Part shown: positions 28,088-37,523 of the stretch, one piece after another
Layout of the letters: every line of letters starts with the position of its first letter
How positions within the stretch are numbered: position 1 is the stretch's first letter
Origin: Bacteroidales bacterium UBA2287
GTDB taxonomy: Bacteria > Bacteroidota > Bacteroidia > Bacteroidales > Tenuifilaceae
NCBI GenBank assembly: GCA_002345675.1
Contig: DDWL01000066.1
Location: forward strand, 175,094 to 239,093
Length of the DNA: 64,000 nt
Direction of reading: 5' to 3'
Notes under the pieces: generated by a model
Told to the model about the DNA's origin: nothing
Database searches by the model: none
The model's input: only the letters and a program-made list of their open reading frames with translations
Translations under genes and position numbers: made by a program

Positions 28088-28565
28088 CCTTGTATTCATC
28101 CTCAATCCACTTTGCAAGTTTGTCAATTGCTCTTGTTAATGTTTTTCCTACCGAAGTAAAGTTCATATTTAAAACCTGTGCCATTTCTTTATACGAAAAG
28201 CCCTGCTTATAAAGTATTACCAGTGCTTTTTCCTTTTCGTTAAGTTGCTGCATTGCCAGCCTAACTTGTTGGTTTTGAGTTTTCTTACTTGTTTCGTCGT
28301 AAGTGATAGCGTTTGTAACTTCGGAAAGGTTAGTTCCTCTGAAAAATCGTTTACTAAATTTATGGTGATTTATACACCGATTGTATGCTACGCGATAAAC
28401 CCATGCTTTAGGATTAGTAACAAGGTTTTGTTTCTTGCTTTGGTTAAGTAATTCAATGAACGAATCGTGCGCAATGTCGCTTGCATCGTCAATATTTCCT
28501 GTCCAACGGTAACAGAAATTTCGAAGACTGCTAAAGTTCTCTTTGTAAAAGTTGTCTAAATCCAT
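28080..28565 (-). CDS. ECF-type RNA polymerase sigma factor
   Basis: 161 residues, normal for the family. Region 2 is visible at ~8-75 (FYKENFSSLRNFCYRWTG, DASDIAHDSFIELL, PKAWVYRVAYNRCINH) and region 4 at ~105-155 (LNEKEKALVILYKQGFSYKEMAQVLN). It is followed by a ZAS anti-sigma and a propeller protein on the same strand. It probably directs an envelope-related regulon and its own operon. Confidence 0.92.
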   Translation of the reverse strand: MDLDNFYKENFSSLRNFCYRWTGNIDDASDIAHDSFIELLNQSKKQNLVTNPKAWVYRVAYNRCINHHKFSKRFFRGTNLSEVTNAITYDETSKKTQNQQVRLAMQQLNEKEKALVILYKQGFSYKEMAQVLNMNFTSVGKTLTRAIDKLAKWIEDEYKVT

Positions 28566-28762
28566 TTTGCTAAAATCAAGTATAAGACAATCTCGATTGC
28601 ACTTTGTGACATTTCGGCTAAAATTAAATGTTTAGTACAAAGTAAAAGTTGTTTTTCAACTTAATTGAGTGTTGCCATTAATTATCTTTTGTTTAGTTGT
28701 AGCCAATGCCATACGAGCCCGCAGACATTACCTTTTTGGGGAATCCTAAAGCTTTTTTTTTG

Positions 28763-28770
28763 TATATTTG
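28763..28770 (+). promoter_or_regulatory. -7 element TATATTTG, close to the start codon
   Basis: Exact TAnnTTTG match ending 4 nt before the ATG at 28775, implying transcription from about the start codon (leaderless or nearly so). It lies downstream of the in-frame ATG at 28706 and so argues against that start. A good -33 box is not seen. Confidence 0.5.
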
Positions 28771-28774
28771 TAGC

Positions 28775-29305
28775 ATGACAAAAAAGAAAAACATAGGGTT
28801 GGATTTCGTTGTCGATAAACTCACTAACTCAATTGAAAACATTGTAACAGGTGATAGTTTCTCGACTGAAATTTCTGTTGTCACAAGAGAGGACCTTAAA
28901 TTGACCACAAAGAAAAATGGTTGGGTTTTTAATTGGCTAACTGAATTTAAACAACCTGAAAGAGAGGTTTTTAAACTGACTATCGTAAACAATCCGAATG
29001 TTATTCAAGGATTATTGAGCGTGCAAGTAAAATCGGACCACGTTTATATGCACCTAATTGAAAGTGCACCATTTAACAAAGGCAAGACAAAAATGTATGC
29101 TGGAGTACCAGGGAATTTAGTTGCATTTGCCTGTAAACTTTCTTTTCAAAGGGGGCACGAAGGAAACTTAGCCTTTATTTCAAAAAGCCAACTAATTAAA
29201 CACTACGAAGAAACATTAGGTGCAATTCACTTTGGCGGTAGATTGATGATTATTGTAACGAAAGCTGCGCTTAAGCTTATTGACAGATACTTTAAAAACC
29301 AATAA
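28775..29305 (+). CDS. GNAT-like protein, probable partner of a two-gene module
   Basis: 176 residues from the ATG at 28775; an in-frame ATG at 28706 would precede the promoter element. The C-terminal half (~95-165: VPGNLVAFACKLSFQRGHEGNLAF, SKSQLIKHYEETLGAIHFGG) has the acetyl-CoA-site helix and final strand pattern of GNAT acetyltransferases, although the canonical Q/R-x-x-G-x-G/A loop is not clear. The N-terminal half (~1-90) is not recognised. A 56-residue gene follows after 2 bp. Similar pairs occur widely in Bacteroidota by my recollection, and a toxin-antitoxin-like role is inference. Confidence 0.8.
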   Translation: MTKKKNIGLDFVVDKLTNSIENIVTGDSFSTEISVVTREDLKLTTKKNGWVFNWLTEFKQPEREVFKLTIVNNPNVIQGLLSVQVKSDHVYMHLIESAPFNKGKTKMYAGVPGNLVAFACKLSFQRGHEGNLAFISKSQLIKHYEETLGAIHFGGRLMIIVTKAALKLIDRYFKNQ

Positions 29306-29307
29306 AA

Positions 29308-29478
29308 ATGAAAACAAGAAAAAAAGAATTGGATGTGGATTTTATTGGAAGTCAAGAACCTTTAACAAGTTCTGAAGAAAAAGCTTTAAGTGAATTCTTT
29401 AAAAAAAATAAAGAAATAAAAAAACAGAAATCACTTAGACTAAGAAGAACGACCAAAAAGGTAACGACCGAAATATAA
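29308..29478 (+). CDS. 56-residue charged protein, partner of the GNAT-like gene
   Basis: Opens with MKTRKKELDVDFIGSQEPL and continues with a lysine-rich helical segment and a basic tail (RLRRTTKK). The ATG is 2 bp after the upstream stop, so the two are translationally linked. The pattern DVDFIG..EPLT..EE-[helix] is reminiscent of small antitoxin-like proteins found beside GNAT-like genes. It may bind or mask the larger protein; no function is established here. Confidence 0.7.
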   Translation: MKTRKKELDVDFIGSQEPLTSSEEKALSEFFKKNKEIKKQKSLRLRRTTKKVTTEI

Positions 29479-29605
29479 AATACAGCGTGTCGGGGGGATA
29501 GGAACGGAGTTCCAATTCCCAGCGCAAAACACACCCTCAGTCTTTAATGTATTAAAATACATTTCATGTCGAACGAAGCGAGACAACTTTAGATAACAAA
29601 TTATT

Positions 29606-29613
29606 TACGTTTG
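29606..29613 (+). promoter_or_regulatory. Candidate -7 element TACGTTTG for the OsmC-family gene
   Basis: Matches TAnnTTTG; 35 nt before the ATG at 29649. The -33 side is weak. Confidence 0.45.
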
Positions 29614-29648
29614 TATAGTAGTTGAATAAATCGTAATAATTATAACAT

Positions 29649-30065
29649 ATGGAAACCTCCCGTATAGTTTACCTCGGACAGCTTCGTACCGAAGCCGAGC
29701 ACGTTCGCTCAGGAAATATAATAGTTACCGATGCCCCAGTCGACAATCAGGGAAAGGGCGAGTTCTTTTCGCCAACCGACCTTCTGGCAACATCGCTAGG
29801 TGTATGTATGCTAACAATTATGGGTATTTCGGCTCAAACCCATGGATTCGATATTGACGGAACAAAAATTTCGGTTACAAAAGTTATGGGAACCAATCCC
29901 CGTAGGGTGGTTGAGGTAATTGTTGAGTTAACTTTTCCGCATAATAGCTATAGCCAAAAGGAGCGAAGGCTCCTTGAACTGGCAGCCAAGGAATGCCCCG
30001 TTGCCAATAGCCTTCACCCCGACCTAAAGCAAACCATTAAATTTAATTTCCTCCAATCCGTCTGA
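29649..30065 (+). CDS. OsmC/Ohr-family peroxide reductase-like protein
   Basis: 138 residues, full length. Both family cysteines are present: Cys53 (SLGVCML) and Cys116 (KECPVANSLHP). OsmC-type proteins reduce organic hydroperoxides using this cysteine pair in the cytoplasm. It is a single gene. The last three codons and the stop lie inside a GCGGTC-type palindromic repeat (30055-30089), so the repeat supplies the C-terminal QSV and the TGA. Confidence 0.92.
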   Translation: METSRIVYLGQLRTEAEHVRSGNIIVTDAPVDNQGKGEFFSPTDLLATSLGVCMLTIMGISAQTHGFDIDGTKISVTKVMGTNPRRVVEVIVELTFPHNSYSQKERRLLELAAKECPVANSLHPDLKQTIKFNFLQSV

Positions 30066-30089
30066 TCGCTCAAAGCGGTCTGACGGATT
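30055..30089. repeat. GCGGTC palindromic repeat at the osmC-like 3' end
   Basis: AATCCGTCTGATCGCT...AGCGGTCTGACGGATT, a near-perfect inverted repeat related to the palindromes at 37147, 40574 and 40797. It contains the gene's TGA (30063-30065) and could also serve as a transcript-end hairpin. The following 30119-30182 is a CTTTGCG-rich degenerate repeat with a CCGATAGTTATCGG core. Confidence 0.85.
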
Positions 30090-30231
30090 AGTGAAAGAAT
30101 TTAAACGGATTGGTGAAAGAACTTTGCGACCTTTGCGTAAATCTTTGCGTCCGATAGTTATCGGACCTTTGCGGTTAAATCTTTACAGCCCCTTAAAAGT
30201 CAAATTATTATTACAAACAATGTTTAAACAC

Positions 30232-32967
30232 TTACTTCGTATATTTTGTAATAATATTCAAAAAATCTTCGCGGTTTATGGGTTTCGAAATGTAGTCGTC
30301 GCAACCAGCTTCTTTAGCCATATCCATATCGCTTCGCATTGCGTAAGCCGTTTGGGCAATTACAGGCAAATCCTTTCGAATCTTTTTAATTTCTCGGGTT
30401 GCCTCGTAGCCATCCATTACGGGCATTTTAATATCCATAAGCACTATGTCGAAGGTTGACTGTTCTCGAACTAAATCAACAGCCTCTTTACCATTTACAA
30501 CCCATGTTAGCGATGCGTTTACTTCGAGCAGCAGTTCCTTTAAGTAGTAAAAATTTACTTCGTTGTCCTCGGCAATCAGAATTTTTATTTTTCTATTGCT
30601 TGTTGCTGGGTTGGTTTGAAGCCTTGCTTCTTCTTGCTTTTTAAAGTCGGACTTGGAGTAGGGTATGGTAAAGTAAAATGTTGAACCAGCATTTAGTTCC
30701 GATTTTACGCTAATTACTCCTCCCATTTTATTCACAAGGGCTTTCGAAATTGCCAAACCCAACCCTGTGCCACCAGCAATTCGGGTAATGTCAGTTTCAA
30801 CCTGCCGAAATCTGTCGAAAATTTGCTGGAGCATATTTGGAGGTACCCCAATTCCCGAGTCTTCAACGTAAAACTCCAGCATTCCATCTTTTAGCGAGTA
30901 CCCAAAGTTTACAAACCCTTTTTGTGTAAACTTAAATGCGTTACCAAGTAAGTTCGATAGTATTTGCCTTAGCCTTGTACCATCGGCAATTATTTGGCTT
31001 TGTGCATTGCTTAACTCCATCGAAAACGAAAGTTGAAGCCTAAGGCTATCGGCCTTTGGTTTAAATAGTAAGAACTGCTCGTTTAGTATTTCGTTTATGT
31101 TTATTTCCGATGGTGAAAGAGTTATTTGGTTCGACTCAATTTTCGATATGTCAATTAAGTCGTTAATAATTGCAAGTAGCTGGTTGCCGCAATTTTGAAT
31201 AATGCCAACGTACTCGCCTCGTTCGCCTTCGTGTAAATCGGTATTAAGGAGCAGCTGCGAAAAACCAAGTATGCCGTTCATTGGTGTACGCACCTCGTGG
31301 CTCATATTGGCAAGGAATGCCGATTTCAGCTTGTCGTTTTCTTCGGCTCGTTGATTTGCTGTAAGAAGTTTTGCGTTAATATCTCTAATTCGGTTGTTGG
31401 TTTCAATAAGTTCCTCATTTAGTGCGTAATACTCCTCATTTTGTTTTTTAAGCTTAAGCTCGTTTTCCTGAAGCAGCATTTGGGTTAACTTCCGTTCGGT
31501 AATGTCTCTCATAATGCCGAGCACAACAACATCGCCTTTAAAGCCAAGCGATGCTGTGGTAACTTCAACTTCGCGGGTAAGGCCTTGTGGGGTTCTTATT
31601 TGAAGTTCGTACTGGTTTGGAATACTCTTTCCCTCGAGCCTGTCCTTGTAGCGCTGCTCTACCATTTGCTTGCTCTTTTCGGTAAGCAGGGCGTTAAAGT
31701 CGAACCCTTCGGCCATAAGTTGCTCGGGGCTAAAGCCTGTTATTTGCGAAAACCTATTGTTAACATACTCGTAGCGTCGATTTCGCATAAGGTAAATTCC
31801 ATCGAAAGCATTGTCGACAAGGCCACGGAACTTTTCTTCGCTTTGGCGAAGGGCGTCCTCGGTTTTTTTTCGCTCTGTTATATCGGTCGATATGCCACAA
31901 AGGGCAATGGCTTTGCCATTTTCGTCGCGAACCACCCAGGTTCGGCTATCGAGTATAACCTCTTCACCGTTCTTATTAAAGTTAATTACTTCGCCACGCC
32001 ATTCGCCATTGGCAAGGGTTTTTTGGAGTATTTCGAGTTGCGACGCCCCCTTTTCGGTGTTCTCGCCATAAATAATTGGCATGTTGCCAAGGAGCTGCTC
32101 CTTTGTTTTGCCAGTTAGCCTTGTTTCGGCGTCGTTAACGTAAATTATTTTTCCGTTTAAATCGGTTGCAGTTATTAAATCGCCAATTTGGTCGAGTAGC
32201 GAAGCCTGAAAATGCAGCTGTTCGTCAACACTTTTCCGATCCGAAATATCAATAATAATTCCCTCGAGGGCAATAAGTTCGTTCGATTTGTTGAAAATCC
32301 CAAGACCTTGTTCCCGTACCCATTTTTCGGTTCCGTTTGCTGTAATTATTGGGTACTCGTCGATAAATACTTCGTGGGTTACCAGCAAATTTTGCCACTT
32401 ATCCCAAATCCGTTCGCGATGCGCAGGATGAATTAAGTCGCTAAACGACAATTTGTTATTGTTAACTAAGTCCTCTGGTTTATATCCTGTAAGGTCGTAG
32501 CAGTGATGGCTAAGGTACTCCATGGTCCAGTTCTTGTCGCTTTTGCAGCGATAAACTACACCGGGTAAATTATGTAAAAGGGTATTGTGAAAACGCTTAT
32601 GCTCGGTAAGTTCATCTTTTATTTGCTTATGCTTACTAAGGTTAATGGCTTGAACTAAAAATGTTACTTCGTGCTCATGGTTTAAAGCGCTAATATGAAG
32701 TTCGAGAAAAACGAGCTGGTTGTTGCTGTTTATAAATTCAATGTCTATGGGATCAATAAAACCAGAATGCTTTTGATTAAGCGTGTTGCCTAAGCTCTCC
32801 TTGTAGGAAAGGGAAATATAGCTGTAGAAACTTTTACCAACTAGTTCGGCTTTCGAATACCCAAGAAGATCGCAAAATATGCTGTTTATATCGTTAATGC
32901 TCCCAGCTATTGATGCTATTAATGAAGCTGTTGGAAGCTGATGAATGGATACTGAAAAATTACTCAT
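30232..32967 (-). CDS. Cytoplasmic multi-PAS hybrid histidine kinase
   Basis: 911 residues with no membrane segment. Four PAS/PAC domains occupy ~10-120, 125-245, 250-370 and 375-495. A signalling coiled coil (~500-545) leads to HisKA (phospho-His near 557 in NMSHEVRTP), a HATPase_c domain (DSGIGVP, GTGLGLAISKAL) and a C-terminal receiver (~787-905, phospho-Asp near 843 in LMDIKMPVMDG). No output domain, so a separate phosphotransfer or response protein is needed. It is divergent from the next kinase gene (33376). Confidence 0.94.
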   Translation of the reverse strand: MSNFSVSIHQLPTASLIASIAGSINDINSIFCDLLGYSKAELVGKSFYSYISLSYKESLGNTLNQKHSGFIDPIDIEFINSNNQLVFLELHISALNHEHEVTFLVQAINLSKHKQIKDELTEHKRFHNTLLHNLPGVVYRCKSDKNWTMEYLSHHCYDLTGYKPEDLVNNNKLSFSDLIHPAHRERIWDKWQNLLVTHEVFIDEYPIITANGTEKWVREQGLGIFNKSNELIALEGIIIDISDRKSVDEQLHFQASLLDQIGDLITATDLNGKIIYVNDAETRLTGKTKEQLLGNMPIIYGENTEKGASQLEILQKTLANGEWRGEVINFNKNGEEVILDSRTWVVRDENGKAIALCGISTDITERKKTEDALRQSEEKFRGLVDNAFDGIYLMRNRRYEYVNNRFSQITGFSPEQLMAEGFDFNALLTEKSKQMVEQRYKDRLEGKSIPNQYELQIRTPQGLTREVEVTTASLGFKGDVVVLGIMRDITERKLTQMLLQENELKLKKQNEEYYALNEELIETNNRIRDINAKLLTANQRAEENDKLKSAFLANMSHEVRTPMNGILGFSQLLLNTDLHEGERGEYVGIIQNCGNQLLAIINDLIDISKIESNQITLSPSEININEILNEQFLLFKPKADSLRLQLSFSMELSNAQSQIIADGTRLRQILSNLLGNAFKFTQKGFVNFGYSLKDGMLEFYVEDSGIGVPPNMLQQIFDRFRQVETDITRIAGGTGLGLAISKALVNKMGGVISVKSELNAGSTFYFTIPYSKSDFKKQEEARLQTNPATSNRKIKILIAEDNEVNFYYLKELLLEVNASLTWVVNGKEAVDLVREQSTFDIVLMDIKMPVMDGYEATREIKKIRKDLPVIAQTAYAMRSDMDMAKEAGCDDYISKPINREDFLNIITKYTK

Positions 32968-33355
32968 TTTAGTAACAGTCGATTGTTTTTTAACGGTTAC
33001 AATTTAAGAAATGCAAAAGGTTGCTAAATGTTTATAATGATGATATATATCCCCCAGAATTATTTTATCGAACTTGTAAGTGTAAAGTGCTCATATGCAA
33101 GCAATACTGTGTGAGTGATTTCTATCACCATTTGTATAGTATTAAATATATTACATTTTATAGGTTGTAAGTTGTTGAAAAGTAGGCGAATGCAGTAGTT
33201 GTGTTTAAGCTGTGTTCCTAATACCTTAAACAGTTGTATTGTTAAAAAGTCGACTTTGCAAATTGAAAAAAAACTATATTTGGTAAGGCGTATTCTCCAA
33301 TTTAACAGTATGAAAAGTATTGGATTGTTTGATGTTTAGCCTGATATTTACACGT
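32968..33355. other. Gene-free divergent promoter region
   Basis: About 390 bp between two divergently transcribed hybrid kinase genes. It is AT-rich, with one TATATTTG at 33275-33282 (a second possible -7 element for the rightward gene; TTTG 16 bp upstream). No repeat or ORF was seen. Confidence 0.5.
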
Positions 33356-33363
33356 TACCTTTG
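33356..33363 (+). promoter_or_regulatory. Candidate -7 element TACCTTTG
   Basis: Matches TAnnTTTG and ends 12 nt before the ATG at 33376. It overlaps an alternative TTG start at 33361, which therefore cannot be used by this transcript. The -33 box is unclear. Confidence 0.5.
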
Positions 33364-33375
33364 AAATGTTCTTTT

Positions 33376-36300
33376 ATGGAATCAGAAATTACTAGTATCG
33401 AAGCACTTCGGAGAAGAATAGAGAACCTAATAAAAGGTTCAAAAAACGAAGTCTTTGAATTAAATAATTTAACCCTCAATGAAATTGTTGATGAAGTAGT
33501 TATTTATTCAAGTAAGCATTATCAGCAATTTGTAGTTAGCGATCGAATTTTTAATCATGCCCTCGATATGCTTTGCATTGCAGGATACGATGGCTACTTT
33601 AAAACCTTAAACCCCTCTTGGTCAAAAGTATTGGGTTGGAGCACTGAGGAAATGCTGGCTAAGCCGTGGATTGAGTTTGTTCACCCCGACGACCGCGAAT
33701 CTACTTTAAATATTAAATCGGTTTTAACTAATGGGGAAGAAATTTACCAGTTCGAAAACCGCTATAAATGTAAAGATGGTTCCATAAAATGGCTTTCATG
33801 GAACTCGTATCCATACCCCGTCGAAAATATTATGTTTGGTGTGGCAAGAGATATAACTTTTAAAAAGAATGCCGAGGAAAACCTTTTAAAAAGCGAGCTA
33901 AAACTTAAGAAGCAAGTTGATGAGTACACAGCCTTAGCCGAGGAGCTAAACCAGTCGAACGAGGAGCTTCGCAACATAATGGACGAGCTTACCGAAAGCA
34001 ACCTTCGAACAAGTGCACTGGTTGCCGCCAACCCCGACTTAATGTTTGTATATAGTCGCCAAGGCGAATTTCTCGATTACCATACTCCAAGACCCGATTT
34101 ACTTCTTTTAAAACCCGAAAATTTTTTACATAAAAGGGTTGGCGATGTTCTCCCCGAGTATTTAGCCAAACTTAACCAAGAGGCTATTGATAAACTTTTT
34201 GAAACGGGTACTGCACAAACTTATTCGTATTCGCTTGAACTTAACGGCACCCTATCGCATTTCGATGCCCGTATGGTTAAGTACGGAAAAGATAAAGCCT
34301 TAGCTATTGTAAGAGATATTACAACACAAAAGCAGGCCGAAATTGCCATTGCCAAAAGCGAGGAGAAATTTCGATTGCTTGTTAAAAACTCGTCCGACAC
34401 AATCTCTATTTTAACCGCCGAGGGTAAGCAAAAATACATTAGCCCTGTTGTTGAACGGGTTACTGGGTATAAAGTTGAGGAACTATTAGGAACTCGAATC
34501 GACGAAGTTATCCATCCCAACGATTTACAATCGGTAATGGAGCATTGGCAAGAATTGCTTGCAAATCCACAAAAAATTCAAACTTCACAGTATCGCCATA
34601 TTCATAAAACCCAGGGCTGGGTTTACCTCGAGGCTGTAGGTCAAAATTTTTTAGCCGAGCCTTCGGTCAATGGCATAGTGCTTAGCGTACGCGATATAAA
34701 CGAACGAAAAAAAGCTGAACTTGAGCTACAGGCTAGCGAAGAGAAGTACCGCTTGCTATTTGAAAATATGACCCAAGGCTTTGCCCTTCACGAAATAATT
34801 GTCGACGAAAATAGTAATCCTTGCGACTACCGATACCTGAGTGTTAATCCGGCATTCGAACAGATTACAGGGTTAAATTCCTCAAACCTTATTGGGAAAA
34901 CGGTACTTGAAGTGTTGCCAAATATCGAGGTCAACTGGATTGAAACCTACGGTAAAGTAGCTCAAACGAAGCAGGCTATTAGGTACGAAAACTTTTCGGC
35001 TGAACTTAGTAAGTATTTCGATGTAAATGCTTTTTCACCTAAAAAGGGGCAATTTGCAGTTGTTTTCTCCGACATTACTATGCGTAAACTTGCTGAAGAA
35101 AAAGTTAACAAACTTTCGAAGGGCATTGAGCAAAGCCCAGCCATTGTTGTAATTACAAACACAATGGGCGAAATTGAGTATGTTAACCCACGGTTTACGG
35201 AGGTTACAGGTTACTCATTAAAAGAAACTGTTGGTCAAAACCCTCGAATTCTTAAGTCGGGACATCATAATACCGAATTCTATCAGAATTTGTGGAATAC
35301 AATTTCAAGCGGAAGCGATTGGCGAGGAGAGATTTTGAATAAGAAAAAGAATGGCGAAGAGTACTGGGAGTCGGCGCTTATTTCGCCTGTTAAAAACGAA
35401 AAGGGCGAAATAAAAAATTACATTGCCATTAAGGAGGATATAACAGAACGAAAAGAAACGTTAATTGCTCTCGAGCAAAATAATCAGCTAATTAATGCAA
35501 TGCTCGACAACCTGCCTGTTGGAATTTTTATGATCGATTCAAAAACTGGGAAACCTCTTATTGCCAACGAGCATGCAAAAAAACTTATGGGACGAGGCAT
35601 AATTAACGATACAAATGTCGACTCGCTTGCCGAAGTTTATAAAGCATACATTGCTGGCACAAACGAACCATACCCAACCAGCAAAATGCCCATAGTTCAG
35701 GGCATTAGGGGTGTTGTTTCGTATATTGACGATTTGGAGGTTGAGCATCCCAATGGCAATAGGGTTTTGCTCGAAATTTTTGGAAGCCCATTAACCGATA
35801 GTGCTGGTAATATTTGGGCAAGTTTAGTAGGCTTTCACGATATTACCGAACGTAAAAAGGAGCAGGAAGCGCTTAAACTTAGCGAATTTGTTTTAAAGGA
35901 AAAAAACGAAGAGTACTTGGCGCTTAACGAGGAACTGGTTGAAAGTAATAACCGAATTAGTAATATTAACACCGAACTTATTGCTGCTCGCGAAAAAGCC
36001 GAGGAAAACGATATGCTTAAAACAGCCTTTTTGGCAAATATGAGCCACGAAATACGCACTCCCATGAATGCAATTATTGGTTTCTCGGAGGTGCTGCTTA
36101 AGCCAACCCTTTCTGACGAAAAGCAAAAGTTTTTTACCAGCGTACTTAACGAAGCCTGCCAGCAGTTGCTCACTGTTGTTAACGATGTTATCGATATTGC
36201 TAAAGTAGAAACCAAACAGGTAAAACTTTATAAAGGCGAGGTCGACTTAAATAAGCTGCTGCAAAAATCGCACTCCATTTACTCAGCAATTGCCCAGAAA

Positions 36301-37110
36301 AAGGGAAATCAAATTTCGCTTTTATGCAACTTGCCCGATAACGATTGCACTGTAATTGCCGACGAAACTAAGCTAAGCCAAATTATAAATAACCTTTTAA
36401 GCAATTCCATTAAATTTACCACCAATGGCGAAATTGAAATGGGTTATGTTGAAGATAACCAGTTTATTAAATTCTATGTTAAGGATAGCGGCATTGGCAT
36501 TAACGCCGAGAATCACTCCATTGTATTCGAACGTTTTCGACAGGTTGAGGTCGACGATTCTCGGAAGTTTGGCGGTACAGGTTTAGGACTTTCCATTTCG
36601 AAGGCTTTTGTCGAACTTATGGGAGGGCAAATCTGGGTCGAGTCGGAACTTGAAAAGGGTGCAACATTTTATTTTACAATTCCATACGTTTTGGTCAAAA
36701 GAGAAAAGCAAATAGTTAATGCCATTATATCTGAAAAGTTCGATTTTAGTGGAAAAAAAATAATACTTGTCGAAGATGAGCATGCAAACTATCTGCTAAT
36801 TAACAATTGGCTCGAGGAGACAAATGCAAAAGTAATTTATGCAGCCAATGGACTCGAAGCGGTAAGTTTGTTCGAAAATAATCCGGAAATCGATCTCGTT
36901 TTAATGGATATTAAAATGCCCGAAATGAACGGTTTTGAAGCTACACGAATTATAAAATCCATTAAAAAGAGTATTCCAGTAATTGCTCTAACAGCCTATG
37001 CAATGGCTGGCGATAAGGCAAAATGCCTCGAGGCAGGTTGCGACAGTTACATGTCGAAGCCACTAAAACGACAAGAATTACTTAGCTTAATTGCTTCGTA
37101 TTTTGTATAA
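33376..37110 (+). CDS. Cytoplasmic multi-PAS hybrid histidine kinase
   Basis: 1244 residues from the ATG at 33376. No membrane segment. About six PAS domains fill ~45-820 (for example AGYDGYFKTLNPSW, GKQKYISPVVERVTGY, GEIEYVNPRFTEVTGY), separated by coiled-coil linkers. HisKA follows with phospho-His near 890 (ANMSHEIRTPMN), then HATPase_c (DSGIGI, GTGLGLSISKAF) and a receiver with phospho-Asp near 1177 (LMDIKMPEMNG). It lacks an output domain. The catalytic core is very similar to that of the kinase at 37524, suggesting duplication. The gene ends just before a cluster of palindromic repeats. Confidence 0.94.
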   Translation: MESEITSIEALRRRIENLIKGSKNEVFELNNLTLNEIVDEVVIYSSKHYQQFVVSDRIFNHALDMLCIAGYDGYFKTLNPSWSKVLGWSTEEMLAKPWIEFVHPDDRESTLNIKSVLTNGEEIYQFENRYKCKDGSIKWLSWNSYPYPVENIMFGVARDITFKKNAEENLLKSELKLKKQVDEYTALAEELNQSNEELRNIMDELTESNLRTSALVAANPDLMFVYSRQGEFLDYHTPRPDLLLLKPENFLHKRVGDVLPEYLAKLNQEAIDKLFETGTAQTYSYSLELNGTLSHFDARMVKYGKDKALAIVRDITTQKQAEIAIAKSEEKFRLLVKNSSDTISILTAEGKQKYISPVVERVTGYKVEELLGTRIDEVIHPNDLQSVMEHWQELLANPQKIQTSQYRHIHKTQGWVYLEAVGQNFLAEPSVNGIVLSVRDINERKKAELELQASEEKYRLLFENMTQGFALHEIIVDENSNPCDYRYLSVNPAFEQITGLNSSNLIGKTVLEVLPNIEVNWIETYGKVAQTKQAIRYENFSAELSKYFDVNAFSPKKGQFAVVFSDITMRKLAEEKVNKLSKGIEQSPAIVVITNTMGEIEYVNPRFTEVTGYSLKETVGQNPRILKSGHHNTEFYQNLWNTISSGSDWRGEILNKKKNGEEYWESALISPVKNEKGEIKNYIAIKEDITERKETLIALEQNNQLINAMLDNLPVGIFMIDSKTGKPLIANEHAKKLMGRGIINDTNVDSLAEVYKAYIAGTNEPYPTSKMPIVQGIRGVVSYIDDLEVEHPNGNRVLLEIFGSPLTDSAGNIWASLVGFHDITERKKEQEALKLSEFVLKEKNEEYLALNEELVESNNRISNINTELIAAREKAEENDMLKTAFLANMSHEIRTPMNAIIGFSEVLLKPTLSDEKQKFFTSVLNEACQQLLTVVNDVIDIAKVETKQVKLYKGEVDLNKLLQKSHSIYSAIAQKKGNQISLLCNLPDNDCTVIADETKLSQIINNLLSNSIKFTTNGEIEMGYVEDNQFIKFYVKDSGIGINAENHSIVFERFRQVEVDDSRKFGGTGLGLSISKAFVELMGGQIWVESELEKGATFYFTIPYVLVKREKQIVNAIISEKFDFSGKKIILVEDEHANYLLINNWLEETNAKVIYAANGLEAVSLFENNPEIDLVLMDIKMPEMNGFEATRIIKSIKKSIPVIALTAYAMAGDKAKCLEAGCDSYMSKPLKRQELLSLIASYFV

Positions 37111-37146
37111 CAATCGCTACCCCGTTCGACCGCTTGGAGCAATACC

Positions 37147-37258
37147 AACCCGTCTGACCGCCTTGAGCGGTCAGACGGGTTAAAAAGGCAAGTTTTGGGT
37201 GTCATCTCGTCCGACCGCTCCAAGCGGTCTGACGGGTTAATAAGGAATTCGTTGGTTA
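37147..37258 (+). repeat. Composite palindromic repeat, unit 1
   Basis: Palindrome A (37147-37181: perfect 15-bp arms AACCCGTCTGACCGC / GCGGTCAGACGGGTT, 5-nt loop), a ~26-bp spacer containing AAGTTTTGGGTGTCATC, palindrome B (37208-37238, CGTCCGACCGCT/AGCGGTCTGACG) and a tail AATAAGGAATTCGTTGGTT. A half-palindrome precedes it at 37121-37140. Confidence 0.9.
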
Positions 37259-37316
37259 AATCGATATTTTTTTATCAACAAATTGATGTTGATTATTAGA
37301 TAAATGCCTCCATAAC

Positions 37317-37440
37317 CTGACGGCTATGAATAACTATCGGGGTTCAGTTGTCGAATTTAGACTGTAGACTGTAGACCGACTGTAGACTGCTTACTGCCGA
37401 CTGCCGACTGCGAACTTCCGTCTTCGGTCTTCCGACTCAA
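37317..37440. repeat. Mixed short repeats upstream of the LytS-type kinase
   Basis: CTGACGGCTATGAATAACTATCGGGG (37317-37342) is an inverted copy of sequences at 45935-45968 and 59574-59600. A purine/pyrimidine simple-sequence tract built from GACTGTA, GACTGCC and CTTCCG units follows (37357-37440). With unit 1 these fill the 413-bp gap before 37524. Confidence 0.6.
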
Positions 37441-37523
37441 TGACATAAATCAACCCCCTAATTAACAGACTATGCTTAAAAAAATCGTTATTTGCTTTAG
37501 ATTCTCTTAAAATACTCGACTCT

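Noticed and set aside
29544..29562. AATGTATT/AATACATT dyad as an operator upstream of the OsmC-family gene
   Set aside because: Short AT-only palindrome in AT-rich DNA, about 44 bp upstream of the candidate -7 element; no second copy was found.
31585..32118. 177-residue reading frame opposite the PAS kinase
   Set aside because: Antisense shadow of a well-supported coding region.
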